NCBI GenBank assembly: GCA_035478435.1
Contig: DATIJT010000012.1
Coordinates: 1 to 41,057 of the forward strand
DNA: 41,057 nt
Direction: 5' to 3'
DNA from: DATLRC01 sp035478435
GTDB lineage: Bacteria > Patescibacteriota > Saccharimonadia > Saccharimonadales > UBA4665
The notes under the pieces are model-generated. The model made no database searches and was not told the origin of the DNA. It worked only from the letters and a program-made list of their open reading frames with translations. How positions within the stretch are numbered: position 1 is the stretch's first letter; each line of letters opens with the position of its first letter. A program made the translations under genes and the position numbers. Positions 34,070 through 41,057 of this stretch are shown here, piece by piece.

Positions 34070-34081
34070 AGGCTTTTGAGG
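34057..34081 (+). terminator. hairpin around the dnaN stop codon
   Basis: CCTCAAAAGC (34057-34066) pairs perfectly with GCTTTTGAGG (34072-34081); the 5-nt loop TGAAG starts with the dnaN TGA. It is a strong 10-bp stem but has no T run, so it may act as 3' processing or stability signal instead of a true terminator. Confidence 0.6.
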
Positions 34082-34112
34082 CAGAAACTAGGAACTAGAA
34101 AATAGAAACTAG

Positions 34113-34118
34113 TATACT
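34113..34118 (+). promoter_or_regulatory. possible -10 for the four-helix-bundle gene
   Basis: TATACT ending 6 bp before ATG 34125, at the inner edge of the left inverted repeat. It would give a leaderless message. No -35 is seen. Confidence 0.25.
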
Positions 34119-34124
34119 GGCCTT

Positions 34125-34499
34125 ATGTCGGGAGAAGATCTTACCTCTTTCACGAAACTTATCGCTTGGCAAACCAGCCATAAATTAGTCTTGGCAGTAT
34201 TTGAAGTATGTGAAAAACTACCTAGAAACGACGTGCTCCGCAACCAGATAGAGAGGTCCGCACTCTCGATCACCTCTAATATTAGCGAAGGATTTGGCCG
34301 GCAATCTATCGCAGACAAGAAACATTTTTATATTATAGCCAGAGGCTCCGCGTTTGAGCTACAAAACCAACTGTTAGTAGCCCGCGATACGAAGCGGCTG
34401 TCAGCTACAAAATTCAATAGCCTAGCTAAGCTATCTGTTGATTCGCTTCGCCTTCTCCATGGATTAATACGTTCAACCAACAAAAATGCTAGTTCCTAA
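34125..34499 (+). CDS. four-helix-bundle protein (S23/IVP family)
   Basis: A 124-residue all-helical protein matching the S23 (23S rRNA intervening-sequence) family: LIAWQTSHKLVLAVFEVCEK, LRNQIERSALSITSNISEGF, the GSAFELQNQLLVARD segment and a last helix about 98-118. The core words QI-R-A-x-SI-x-NI-x-EG and ARGSAFEL are the family hallmark. Members have positively charged surfaces; known relatives include Avd of diversity-generating retroelements, but no reverse transcriptase or variable repeat is seen here. It splits the dnaN-recF pair. The last codons lie in the right repeat. Confidence 0.9.
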   Translation: MSGEDLTSFTKLIAWQTSHKLVLAVFEVCEKLPRNDVLRNQIERSALSITSNISEGFGRQSIADKKHFYIIARGSAFELQNQLLVARDTKRLSATKFNSLAKLSVDSLRLLHGLIRSTNKNASS

Positions 34500-34524
34500 T
34501 TCCTATTTTCTAGTTGCTTAACCT

Positions 34525-35580
34525 ATGATAACTGACCTTCGACTCCAAAACTTCAGGTCTTATAAAGATGACTCTTTCGAGTTTGGCGAGAGCGTTAATA
34601 TCATTGTCGGGCCGAATGCTAGCGGTAAGACTAATTTGCTTGAAGCCCTCTTGGTTTTAGCTAAAGGCAGTTCTTATCGGGCACGGGATAACGAGCTGAT
34701 AAAATTCGGCCAGCCCTGGGCGCGGCTCGATGCCCACCAGTTGGGCGGCAATCAGCGAACGGTAAAAATCGAGATCGCTGCTAACCCCAGCAAGACTTAT
34801 GAAATTGGCGGTAAGGTTTATAGCCGCCTAGGTCTTAACAATTCTTTAGGCGTAGTTTTATTTGAGCCAACCCACCTAAGCCTACTAAATGGCGCCCCAG
34901 ACTTCAGACGAACTTACCTGGACGATTTGCTCGAACAAACGGTCGCCGGCTACGGCAGCTTAAGAAGGCGTTACCGCCGTACCCTGGCCCAGCGCAACGC
35001 CTTACTTAAAAAAGGCCAGGTCAGCGCTGCCCAACTTTTCCCTTGGGACCTGCGCTTAAGCGAGCTTGGCGGCCAGATAGTCCGCCGGCGCTGCGAACTG
35101 GCCACGGCTCTGGACCGTAAAATTGGTGGCTTATACAAAGACCTGTCGCAGGCCAAGACCAAAATTCATCTAATATATGAAGCCCGCTGGCCAAGTGATG
35201 CCTATGAAACTAATTTATTAAAGAAACTGTCGTCCAATGCCGAAGTCGATGCTTTACGAGGCTTTACGTCAGTAGGGCCACACCGTGAGGACTTGGCGGT
35301 ATTGTTCGACGGCCATCCGGCCAGCGAGACGGCTTCGCGTGGCGAAGTCCGCACCTTAGTGCTAGGACTGAAGATCCTAGAGCTAGAAATCATTAAAGCT
35401 GCCCGTGAGGCTACTCCCCTGCTCTTGCTCGACGATGTCTTCAGCGAGCTGGACGGCAAACGGCGGCGGGCCCTAACCGCCCACTTGCGGCCTTACCAGA
35501 CTTTTATCACCACCACCGACGCCGATGTGATCCTGCACCATTTTACGGATCAGTGTCAGATCATTCCGGTACAAAAATAA
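34525..35580 (+). CDS. recF: DNA replication/repair protein RecF
   Basis: A 351-residue SMC-like ATPase. Walker A is GPNASGKTNLLEAL (Lys35), the opening is the family's LRLQNFRSYKDDSFEF, with VLFEPTHLSLLNGAPDFRRT in the middle. Signature region GEVRTLVLGLKILELE, Walker B PLLLLDDVFSELDGKRRRAL, then the D-loop and FITTTDADVI. It loads RecA at gaps with RecO/RecR. The start ATG is 9 bp after the insertion element's right repeat. It converges with the PEGA gene, with a 5-bp gap. Confidence 0.98.
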   Translation: MITDLRLQNFRSYKDDSFEFGESVNIIVGPNASGKTNLLEALLVLAKGSSYRARDNELIKFGQPWARLDAHQLGGNQRTVKIEIAANPSKTYEIGGKVYSRLGLNNSLGVVLFEPTHLSLLNGAPDFRRTYLDDLLEQTVAGYGSLRRRYRRTLAQRNALLKKGQVSAAQLFPWDLRLSELGGQIVRRRCELATALDRKIGGLYKDLSQAKTKIHLIYEARWPSDAYETNLLKKLSSNAEVDALRGFTSVGPHREDLAVLFDGHPASETASRGEVRTLVLGLKILELEIIKAAREATPLLLLDDVFSELDGKRRRALTAHLRPYQTFITTTDADVILHHFTDQCQIIPVQK

Positions 35581-35585
35581 TTAAA

Positions 35586-36197
35586 TCACGAACCGATTTT
35601 TGATTCGTAAATGATTTCCAGTTTAGCCGGATCATAACCTTTGAAGCGGATCCAATCCAGTGCCTGCTGCTTGCCGTCTTCGGAATAGTAAGTAATATAG
35701 ATGGCCACGGCGGTACTATCTTGCGGATAAAGTTTTGAGGCACCATAATCCACCCGGAAAAGCTGGTCGGTGAAAGGCAAAGAAGCTATCAAGGGAGTGG
35801 TTTGGCGAATAGTATTTACCTGTTGGTCAAAGGCCGCGCCAGAAAAGCCTTCGGCCTTTAAAGTTTCCTCAGGATGGTCTTTTAGCCATTTTTCACCTAC
35901 TGAGGAACTAGGCTTAAGGGCCAGGTTGAGTCCGGTAATTTTACCGTCGCTGACGCTAAAACGTACTTCAGCGCTGGCAAAACCGCGCCGGGAGACTTTC
36001 AGGTTATGGATGCCGGCCGTTAACTTGGTAGCGCCAAGCTTAGAATGTATTTTACTATCGATGAGTACTTCTGCGTCACTCGGGACAATATCAAGTTGGA
36101 CACCGGTTTTGATTTTTGAAGGCGCAAATAAGAGCATTGCCAAGCCAGCCAGGCAAAGAATTAGGAATATTATTAAAGCCAATTGCCTACGTTTCAT
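35586..36197 (-). CDS. PEGA-domain membrane-anchored protein
   Basis: A 203-residue protein with one N-terminal helix (about 6-25, LALIIFLILCLAGLAMLLF) and an outer part. Residues about 33-95 form a PEGA-type beta domain: VQLDIVPSDAEVLIDSK, LTAGIHNLKVSRRGFAS. The rest (about 100-203, beginning EKWLKDHPEETLKAEGF) is not recognised and ends ALDWIRFKGYDPAKLEIIYE. ATG 36197 overlaps the stop of the transglycosylase gene by 4 bp, so it is the last gene in the secretion-type operon. PEGA proteins often contact the cell wall or S-layer, so a wall-anchoring role for the apparatus is plausible. Confidence 0.85.
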   Translation of the reverse strand: MKRRQLALIIFLILCLAGLAMLLFAPSKIKTGVQLDIVPSDAEVLIDSKIHSKLGATKLTAGIHNLKVSRRGFASAEVRFSVSDGKITGLNLALKPSSSVGEKWLKDHPEETLKAEGFSGAAFDQQVNTIRQTTPLIASLPFTDQLFRVDYGASKLYPQDSTAVAIYITYYSEDGKQQALDWIRFKGYDPAKLEIIYESKIGS

Positions 36198-37474
36198 TTT
36201 TTCAACCTCGCTACCGTAAAATGATTACCGTTGTCGCTAACGAAGTAAGCGTTAGAAGCCTCTGGCACATGGTCGTGCAATGAAGCGCTGACCGAATTGT
36301 AGCCTCCAGATTGGTTGCCAACGTAAATGTAGGTGTGGCCTGTAGGCAAATCGGCGTAGATTAGTATATCGCCTGGCTGCAGGCCGGAAGTAGAATTTAT
36401 GTTATCTAGTAAGGTGTACTTTTCGGGGTGTTGGCGGAGATAACCTAGCTGGACGCCAGTATTACGTTTGGGATAATTCGGGTCGGCGCCAGTGGCACGC
36501 ATAACGGTGGCTACGAAAACGCCGCAGTCACTAAATGGTTGGTCTCCTGTGCTGCCGTTGTACTGCGGCATAGCGGTTTGGTAACTGGGCTTGGCATCTT
36601 TTTCATCCGGCCCATGTCCACGTGTGTTCCAGGCCAGGTTAAGGGCGGTTTGGACAATGCTGCCGGCCACCACGCTGCCCGAGCAGCCCGAACCAGCGCT
36701 TGGCGCCGCGGAAGTATTGGTGCCGGCGGCGGGCACAGCGGGGTTGCCATAGCCACTTATTGTAAAGCCGGAAGTGATTAGGCCGTAAATATTATTTAGG
36801 TAATTTTGGGTTTGCTTGGGGGCTACGCTTAATGGAGAGCTGGCGGTCGTATTTTTTTGTAAATTGCCTCCACCCCAGTTGTAGGCGGCCGCGTAGTACA
36901 AGAATTTGCCAGGCACAAAAGGCTTGTTGATATCACCCAGCGGTGTATTGGCTTTAGCGCCGTAGCTGGAAAGTAATTTAGCGGCCGAAAAGGCAGCGTC
37001 ATAAATATTGTCAGGGTCCATTACCCCATCATTGTTACCGTCAGTTTTATTGCCATCCCATGTGCCAGGCTCGAATTGGAATGGGCCACGGGCGCCAACC
37101 TTGCCGTCCGCCCATTTTGCATCAGGCGGCTGGCCAGAAGTTCCCCACTGGCTGTCAAATGGTTTCAAGGCATTGCCGTTTTCGGTTAAAAACAGGGCGG
37201 TTACAAACTGTGGGTTGGTGCCAAAAGCGTTGGCGGCGTTGGTAAATAAAGTCTTGTGCGGCTCGGGGACACTAGCCGGCAGGTTTGAGCTTACGGTCGT
37301 GCCTGACGGCTGGCAGCCCCCAGGCGAAGCATTGGGGTCGTAAAATGGCGTGCCGTTTTTGATGCTGTCGAGGTCGTCTTGGCTAATGGCTAATACTTTT
37401 AGGGGCGAGGTTAAAAGCATTAGCAGTGCTACCAGGCAAAGGCTGGTTCTAGTAGCAAACGAGGCTATTTTCAT
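36194..37474 (-). CDS. secreted lytic transglycosylase fused to a CHAP/NlpC-like peptidase
   Basis: A 426-residue exported protein with a signal peptide (about 1-29). Residues about 70-235 form a lysozyme-like transglycosylase: VTALFLTENGNA (candidate catalytic Glu98), VGARGPFQFEPGTW and YYAAAYNWGGGN, with an EF-hand-like calcium loop DGNNDGVMDPDN (145-156). Residues about 290-426 resemble a CHAP/NlpC-type cysteine peptidase: FSDCGVFVATVMRATGA (Cys317), LQPGDILIYADLPTGHTYIY (His380). Like VirB1 and Gram-positive Tra hydrolases, it probably opens peptidoglycan for the apparatus. It overlaps the 868-aa gene by 1 bp (TAATG) and PEGA by 4 bp. Confidence 0.87.
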   Translation of the reverse strand: MKIASFATRTSLCLVALLMLLTSPLKVLAISQDDLDSIKNGTPFYDPNASPGGCQPSGTTVSSNLPASVPEPHKTLFTNAANAFGTNPQFVTALFLTENGNALKPFDSQWGTSGQPPDAKWADGKVGARGPFQFEPGTWDGNKTDGNNDGVMDPDNIYDAAFSAAKLLSSYGAKANTPLGDINKPFVPGKFLYYAAAYNWGGGNLQKNTTASSPLSVAPKQTQNYLNNIYGLITSGFTISGYGNPAVPAAGTNTSAAPSAGSGCSGSVVAGSIVQTALNLAWNTRGHGPDEKDAKPSYQTAMPQYNGSTGDQPFSDCGVFVATVMRATGADPNYPKRNTGVQLGYLRQHPEKYTLLDNINSTSGLQPGDILIYADLPTGHTYIYVGNQSGGYNSVSASLHDHVPEASNAYFVSDNGNHFTVARLKK

Positions 37475-40080
37475 TACTGGGTAACATCCTGTTCGCTGGT
37501 TAATTGGTTCATGGAATTATTGTAATTTTGGGCTACCCGCCAGCGGAAAACCATCTGGGGGCCGAATTCATCGTTGGCCTCACTCAAATTTTTAGGCGAG
37601 CACAGGCCGCCTATAACATCGCCGGTATCGTCGCGCTGTATCAAACCTTCGGCCAGCATGTCGCCGACTTGCTTGCTACCGTCGAAACATTTGAGGTATT
37701 TGCCGCTTATGGCGTCCTCTTTACCGCTTTGGTCCAGGATTTCCTGGTTCTCCAGTGGCCGATAGCTAGGGTCGGTTTTTAATAGTTTGGTCTCAGCGGC
37801 CGAATAACCCCACTGGACGTTGCCGTAGTCGGTGTTAGCCGAGGTGCTGGCCGCCAAAGCCAAGTGGCTGTTTAGGCCCATGAACAGGCTGGCCAGGCTT
37901 TTAAGCGGTTCGAGCAAAGCGCTGCCAAAACGCATGATGGAAGCAACCGATGATAATTGGAAACGGCCCATAACCGACATGCCAAAGCGCGACAGCAAGG
38001 AGTCGGGGTTATTCAGGCTGGCGTAGCGTTGAAAAGCCCCCAGGGAAGCGGCCTTTTCGCCTAAAAACTGCTGGTCGGCTATATGACTCTGGGCGGATTC
38101 GGCGTTGGTGAGTGGACGGCAAGCAAGCTGTTGCTGGCAAATGCGGCCGCCAAGCAAGTTCAGGCCGCTATCGGCGTCGACCGCCAGGTCAACGTTGCTC
38201 TGCAGGCCGTTATGCGCGGCGTTCATCCGGCTTAAAACAATTCCCCTGGTGAGAAAAGTGGCCCCGGCCAGCTTGGCCCCGGTTTTTACTAGATCAGTTA
38301 AACCATGCTGTAAATAACCGCCCACCGCCGAAGCGGTAGACCCGGCCTCTTCGCTAATTAGCCGACTGGCAATTTGCGAGCCAAGCCTGCCCAAGAAAGT
38401 TTGGGCGCCTTCGGCGGCGGCTTCTTCACCAACGCAAGACTCGGTGCCGCCGAAAGGGTTAAAGCAGGCTAATATATTGACAACGCCGGCGCCAACGGCC
38501 AGATAGACATTAGTGGCGATGGGACAGACGTTGTCGGCCAAGCTATTGGCGAAAGTGGCGGCGACGCCGCCGCCGAAAATGGCGTCGAAAGCGGTGTAGC
38601 TGAAGCTGCCGCTGGGCGTGCTCTGGACACTCGAATATCTTGAAGTGTCAACCTGGATGCCGCTGGCACGCAGCTCGGAAGGGGTTTGCGGAATATCGCC
38701 CAAACGGTTACTTAGAGAACCGTCGCCTTCGGCCGGAACATTGTAGCCATGCCTGATCTCATCGGCGGCACTGGCCAAATAGCTACCAGTTTTAATTTGG
38801 GCGTCGGCCTGATGGTTTATAGTCGAACCGTGCTGCTTAATAGACGAGCCGTCATAAATAATGCAAATCGGCATGGCGATGCTATAAACTGGCGACAGGA
38901 AGCTGGCGACTCCCTTGAGCAAGCCACCGGTACTAGCGGCTTTGTCGATAATGGCCCCGGCCGTCTTGTCAATACCACCGTCATCGACGATTTGCTTTAA
39001 CTTGGCGTCGTTTTTGATGTCTTCTTCCAATTGGTTTTTGGCTTCTTTGGTGGCGTCATCTACCGCTTTGGTTTTGCTAGCCTGGACGCCTTCGTCGTTG
39101 ATGGCTTTGACCATGTCGCGGGCTTGCTGCAGCTCGGCTTCGGTCGGCGATTTGCCGGCGTATTCGCCGTACTTCCAGGCCACCCAGCTGATCCCCAGTT
39201 CGTCCCGGATTTTTTTGGAGACTTGGCCGCGGATAATCGGGCCGATATCGTCGGCTTTCAGCGCAGTCTTGAGGGCCGGCGCCACATCTTTGGCGAACTC
39301 GACGTCCGATTTAAATTTGACGCTTGGTATGAAGCGCGTTAGGCCGGTCGGCTCATCCACCAGGACCGTCCGGTCCGTAAGGGTTACTCCAACTACCCTG
39401 CCCGAACTATCATAATTTATATGGAAAGTACCATCCGTGTCGTAGTTGCTGATGATTTTATTGGGCCGGTATTTGTCCAGCCTGGCCCAGGTTTCCTTGG
39501 TTTTTTGGACGCCTGGCAGGTCGTTGAAGCGGGCTTTGATGCGGGCCCGTAGCGTCGGGCTGGCAGCGTCGATGGCTATTTTTTCTTCGGTAATGTTAGT
39601 GGCGTCCTGGCTCATTTGTCTGGTGGTGCGGGCAAATTGGTAGGAAGTGATGTGTTCCATAAAATGCGGGATTTTCAGCGCCCCTAAAAAGAAGAACAGG
39701 AAAGCTATAAAAATAATGACACCGCTAAGGCTCAAGCCGACGCCCACGAACCACTTACTCTTAGCGAATTTGCCTAACTTGCTCTGGACGCGCCGCCCAA
39801 CGGCAGCTTTCTGGTCTTTATAACGGTTAAACAAGCCTTTCGGGTCGGGGCTTTCCTCGGCGGATTTTAAAGCTTCGGGTTCAGCCGATTTTCTACTCTC
39901 ATCGCCGCCAGGATTGTATAATCCGCCGCCCTCTTCGGCGTCTTGCAGGGCTCTACGGTCCATGCCGGCTTCTTCTTCGGGGTTAATGCCGGTGATATCA
40001 CGCAGCTCATCGTTGCTTGGCGAACGATGTGGCACCGGCCGCTCGTCGGACTCGGGATCGTAAACGCTATTTTGGGGCAT
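37474..40080 (-). CDS. large membrane protein of a VirB4-linked secretion locus
   Basis: An 868-residue protein. The first 105 residues are acidic and disordered (PESDERPVPHRSPSNDELRD). A strong membrane helix follows (about 110-137, VGVGLSLSGVIIFIAFLFFF). The long outer part contains a helical/coiled region (about 320-375, KAVDDATKEAKNQLEEDIKN), alanine- and glycine-rich hydrophobic stretches (VYLAVGAGVVNILACFNPFG, and others) and several Cys. No enzyme motif is seen. Position between a VirB4-type ATPase and a wall hydrolase suggests a VirB6/TrbL or pilus-like channel component, an inference without sequence proof. AAGGT is 8 bases before ATG 40080. Hairpin element B lies between it and virB4. 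Confidence 0.75.
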   Translation of the reverse strand: MPQNSVYDPESDERPVPHRSPSNDELRDITGINPEEEAGMDRRALQDAEEGGGLYNPGGDESRKSAEPEALKSAEESPDPKGLFNRYKDQKAAVGRRVQSKLGKFAKSKWFVGVGLSLSGVIIFIAFLFFFLGALKIPHFMEHITSYQFARTTRQMSQDATNITEEKIAIDAASPTLRARIKARFNDLPGVQKTKETWARLDKYRPNKIISNYDTDGTFHINYDSSGRVVGVTLTDRTVLVDEPTGLTRFIPSVKFKSDVEFAKDVAPALKTALKADDIGPIIRGQVSKKIRDELGISWVAWKYGEYAGKSPTEAELQQARDMVKAINDEGVQASKTKAVDDATKEAKNQLEEDIKNDAKLKQIVDDGGIDKTAGAIIDKAASTGGLLKGVASFLSPVYSIAMPICIIYDGSSIKQHGSTINHQADAQIKTGSYLASAADEIRHGYNVPAEGDGSLSNRLGDIPQTPSELRASGIQVDTSRYSSVQSTPSGSFSYTAFDAIFGGGVAATFANSLADNVCPIATNVYLAVGAGVVNILACFNPFGGTESCVGEEAAAEGAQTFLGRLGSQIASRLISEEAGSTASAVGGYLQHGLTDLVKTGAKLAGATFLTRGIVLSRMNAAHNGLQSNVDLAVDADSGLNLLGGRICQQQLACRPLTNAESAQSHIADQQFLGEKAASLGAFQRYASLNNPDSLLSRFGMSVMGRFQLSSVASIMRFGSALLEPLKSLASLFMGLNSHLALAASTSANTDYGNVQWGYSAAETKLLKTDPSYRPLENQEILDQSGKEDAISGKYLKCFDGSKQVGDMLAEGLIQRDDTGDVIGGLCSPKNLSEANDEFGPQMVFRWRVAQNYNNSMNQLTSEQDVTQ

Positions 40081-40134
40081 ATTAGTTTTACCTTGGGCTA
40101 TTCCCTAACCTCTCCCTTATATGATAGCAGCAAT

Positions 40135-40305
40135 CCTAGAACCCATCTCAAAATAAAGTTTCTGGCCCAAAACCGCCGAGTTTTTGGCTGCAAAGCCCTC
40201 ATCGCTCGTCACCGTAACTACGGTTACGCTTCCTCACGCTTCAGACTTTTCGCTCAACAATCGGACAATTTTGGCTTCAGAAATTATTTTGAGATGGGTT
40301 CTAGG
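40135..40305. repeat. 171-bp hairpin element with 22-bp perfect inverted ends (element B)
   Basis: Positions 40135-40156 (CCTAGAACCCATCTC and on) are the exact reverse complement of 40284-40305. Internal arms pair imperfectly (TTTCTG/CAGAAA; CCAAAA/TTTTGG) to the centre CGTAAC-TACG-GTTACG (40213-40228). Reading inward from the virB4 side, the first CTAG supplies the virB4 TAG stop (40303-40301). Internal words (AAAGC, CATCG, CCGTA near the centre, TTTTCGC) occur in the same order as in element A. The other side faces the promoter region of the 868-aa gene. Confidence 0.92.
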
Positions 40306-41057
40306 CACTGCCTGGGTAGAGACGGTTTGATAGGTCGATAGTGCCTTGCGGCTGGTTGAATTCGCCGGCTTGGCTGGCGGCAGCGGCGTTAATTTGCTGC
40401 ATTTCCGCGGGACTAGTAGTAATTAAACCGGCTTCGGTGGGGCTGGCCACTACCTGGATATGGACGTGATTCTGGCCGGCAAAAAACAGGCCCTGCCCCA
40501 CCGGGAATTGGCTAAGTCGTTTCCGTTCTTCACTCGTCAGCTTGAAGACATCGGTCAATATGTCTACGGCACTTGGCGACTGCTTCAGCAAAAACTGCAT
40601 GCTGGCGTTGGCCACGATAGCCCGGCCCATGCGTGAGCCCATAAAATCTTCCACGTCTTGGGTAATAGTAGTGATACCCAAATTGTACTTGCGGGCCCGT
40701 TTGGCCAGGCTGAACATGAAGTTCGCCGAGTCCTCGTATTTCATGAGTTGCCAGGCCTCGTCGACTATCAAGATCCGCTTTTTCTGGTCGGTCTTGGTCT
40801 TGTTCCAGATGTAATTCAGGACGATGTACATGGCTACCGGCCGCAGTTCATCCTCGAGGTCGCGGATGTTAAACACCACCATCGGGTTATTGATATCGAT
40901 ATTGGATTGCTGCGAAAAGATGCCGGCAAACGTGCCGGCCGTATATTTGCGCAAGCGTTGGCCCAATTGCGGTCCGGTGCCGCCCATGTGCAAGAGCGTG
41001 TCGTAAAGGTCGCTGATGGTCGGCGGCGTGCCAGTGTGGGTCAGCGGGTCGTTGGTG
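40301..41057 (-). CDS. virB4: VirB4-type secretion ATPase, C-terminal part (5' end beyond window)
   Basis: The frame is open to the window edge, so the gene starts outside; 251 residues are visible. Seen: SNIDINNPMVVFNIRDLEDE, Walker B KKRILIVDEAWQLMKYE (hhhhDEAW), FMFSLAKRARKYNLGITTIT followed by QDVEDFMGSRMGRAIVANAS and LLKQSPSAVD, all in VirB4/TraC order. The C-terminal tail after MQQINAAAASQ is low complexity. VirB4 ATPases power type IV secretion or conjugation in the cytoplasm. It is the upstream member of the 868-aa/transglycosylase/PEGA operon. The stop codon is part of hairpin element B. Confidence 0.93.
   Translation of the reverse strand, partial: TNDPLTHTGTPPTISDLYDTLLHMGGTGPQLGQRLRKYTAGTFAGIFSQQSNIDINNPMVVFNIRDLEDELRPVAMYIVLNYIWNKTKTDQKKRILIVDEAWQLMKYEDSANFMFSLAKRARKYNLGITTITQDVEDFMGSRMGRAIVANASMQFLLKQSPSAVDILTDVFKLTSEERKRLSQFPVGQGLFFAGQNHVHIQVVASPTEAGLITTSPAEMQQINAAAASQAGEFNQPQGTIDLSNRLYPGSA

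Larger units (their letters stand above)
34093..34515. mobile_element. IVS-like insertion: four-helix-bundle gene between inverted repeats
   Basis: AACTAGAAAATAG (34093-34105) and its exact reverse complement CTATTTTCTAGTT (34503-34515) flank the gene at 34125-34499. A further pair GGAACTAG (34091-34098) / CTAGTTCC (34489-34496) is nested on the right side. This is the layout of S23-encoding intervening sequences known from 23S rRNA genes, here between dnaN and recF. Mobility is an inference from this structure. Confidence 0.6.

Noticed and set aside
34093..34515. Diversity-generating retroelement (Avd-like four-helix protein)
   Set aside because: No reverse transcriptase, template repeat or variable repeat is seen in the window; the S23 family assignment with flanking inverted repeats fits better.
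39943..40341. 132-aa plus-strand open frame across element B
   Set aside because: It starts inside the 868-aa gene on the other strand and runs through a palindrome, which opens frames by chance.
1..41057. UGA recoding (Gracilibacteria/SR1 code 25)
   Set aside because: Several well-defined genes end at TGA exactly where the family ends and overlap the next ATG, so TGA is a stop here.
1..41057. CRISPR arrays, tRNA or rRNA genes, transposase genes
   Set aside because: No regularly spaced direct repeats, no cloverleaf with TTCRA-type arm, no rRNA signature and no transposase motif were found on reading the intergenic spaces.

Overview
The window looks like the chromosomal origin region of a Candidate Phyla Radiation (Patescibacteria) genome, most likely Saccharibacteria. 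Reasons seen in the sequence: the order jag-yidC-rnpA-rpmH / dnaA-dnaN-recF; a short YidC without lipobox; a minimal gene set with very tight ATGA/TGATG overlaps; many secreted proteins ending in DUF5648-type repeats; and a VirB4-type secretion locus next to recF. TGA is used as an ordinary stop throughout (for example rfbC, dnaN, yidC), so the Gracilibacteria/SR1 recoding (UGA=Gly) does not apply. The taxon is an inference; no rRNA lies in the window.

Layout. 1-2571: end of a dTDP-rhamnose operon (small coiled-coil gene, rfbC, rfbD, rfbA). 2750-12827: an envelope/secreted-protein island with a pilin-like protein, a TolB-type propeller protein, a short secreted protein, a parallel beta-helix protein, a glycoside-hydrolase-like protein, an anchored protein and a lysozyme-like protein. 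Four of these seven end in DUF5648-type repeats. 12824-28097: a surface-glycan locus. It has a four-gene minus-strand set (two GT2 enzymes, a GT4 and a methyltransferase), a divergent pair of NUDIX-fold genes, a minus-strand export operon (wzm-wzt-DegT aminotransferase-GT4-ATP-grasp/HAD fusion-methyltransferase) and a plus-strand GT2-GT4-HIT operon. 28092-30834: an EamA transporter, then jag, yidC and rnpA. 30906-35580: rpmH, a bipartite oriC with DnaA boxes on both sides of dnaA, dnaN, an inserted four-helix-bundle (S23/IVP) gene flanked by inverted repeats, and recF. 35586-41057: a minus-strand secretion/conjugation-like operon (VirB4-type ATPase, 868-aa membrane protein, lytic transglycosylase/CHAP protein, PEGA protein).

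How it fits together. dTDP-rhamnose made by Rfb enzymes would feed the glycosyltransferases; Wzm/Wzt would export the finished glycan across the single membrane. The DUF5648 proteins are exported and could bind that surface glycan or a partner cell, which is an inference.

Most unusual non-coding signals: three long hairpin elements of 119-171 bp. Each sits between a stop codon and the next gene's promoter; two are related to each other and contain the stop codon of the preceding gene. Other signals are several genes whose best -10 box puts transcription start on or next to the ATG, a palindromic -10 shared by divergent genes, and the IVS-like insertion between dnaN and recF.
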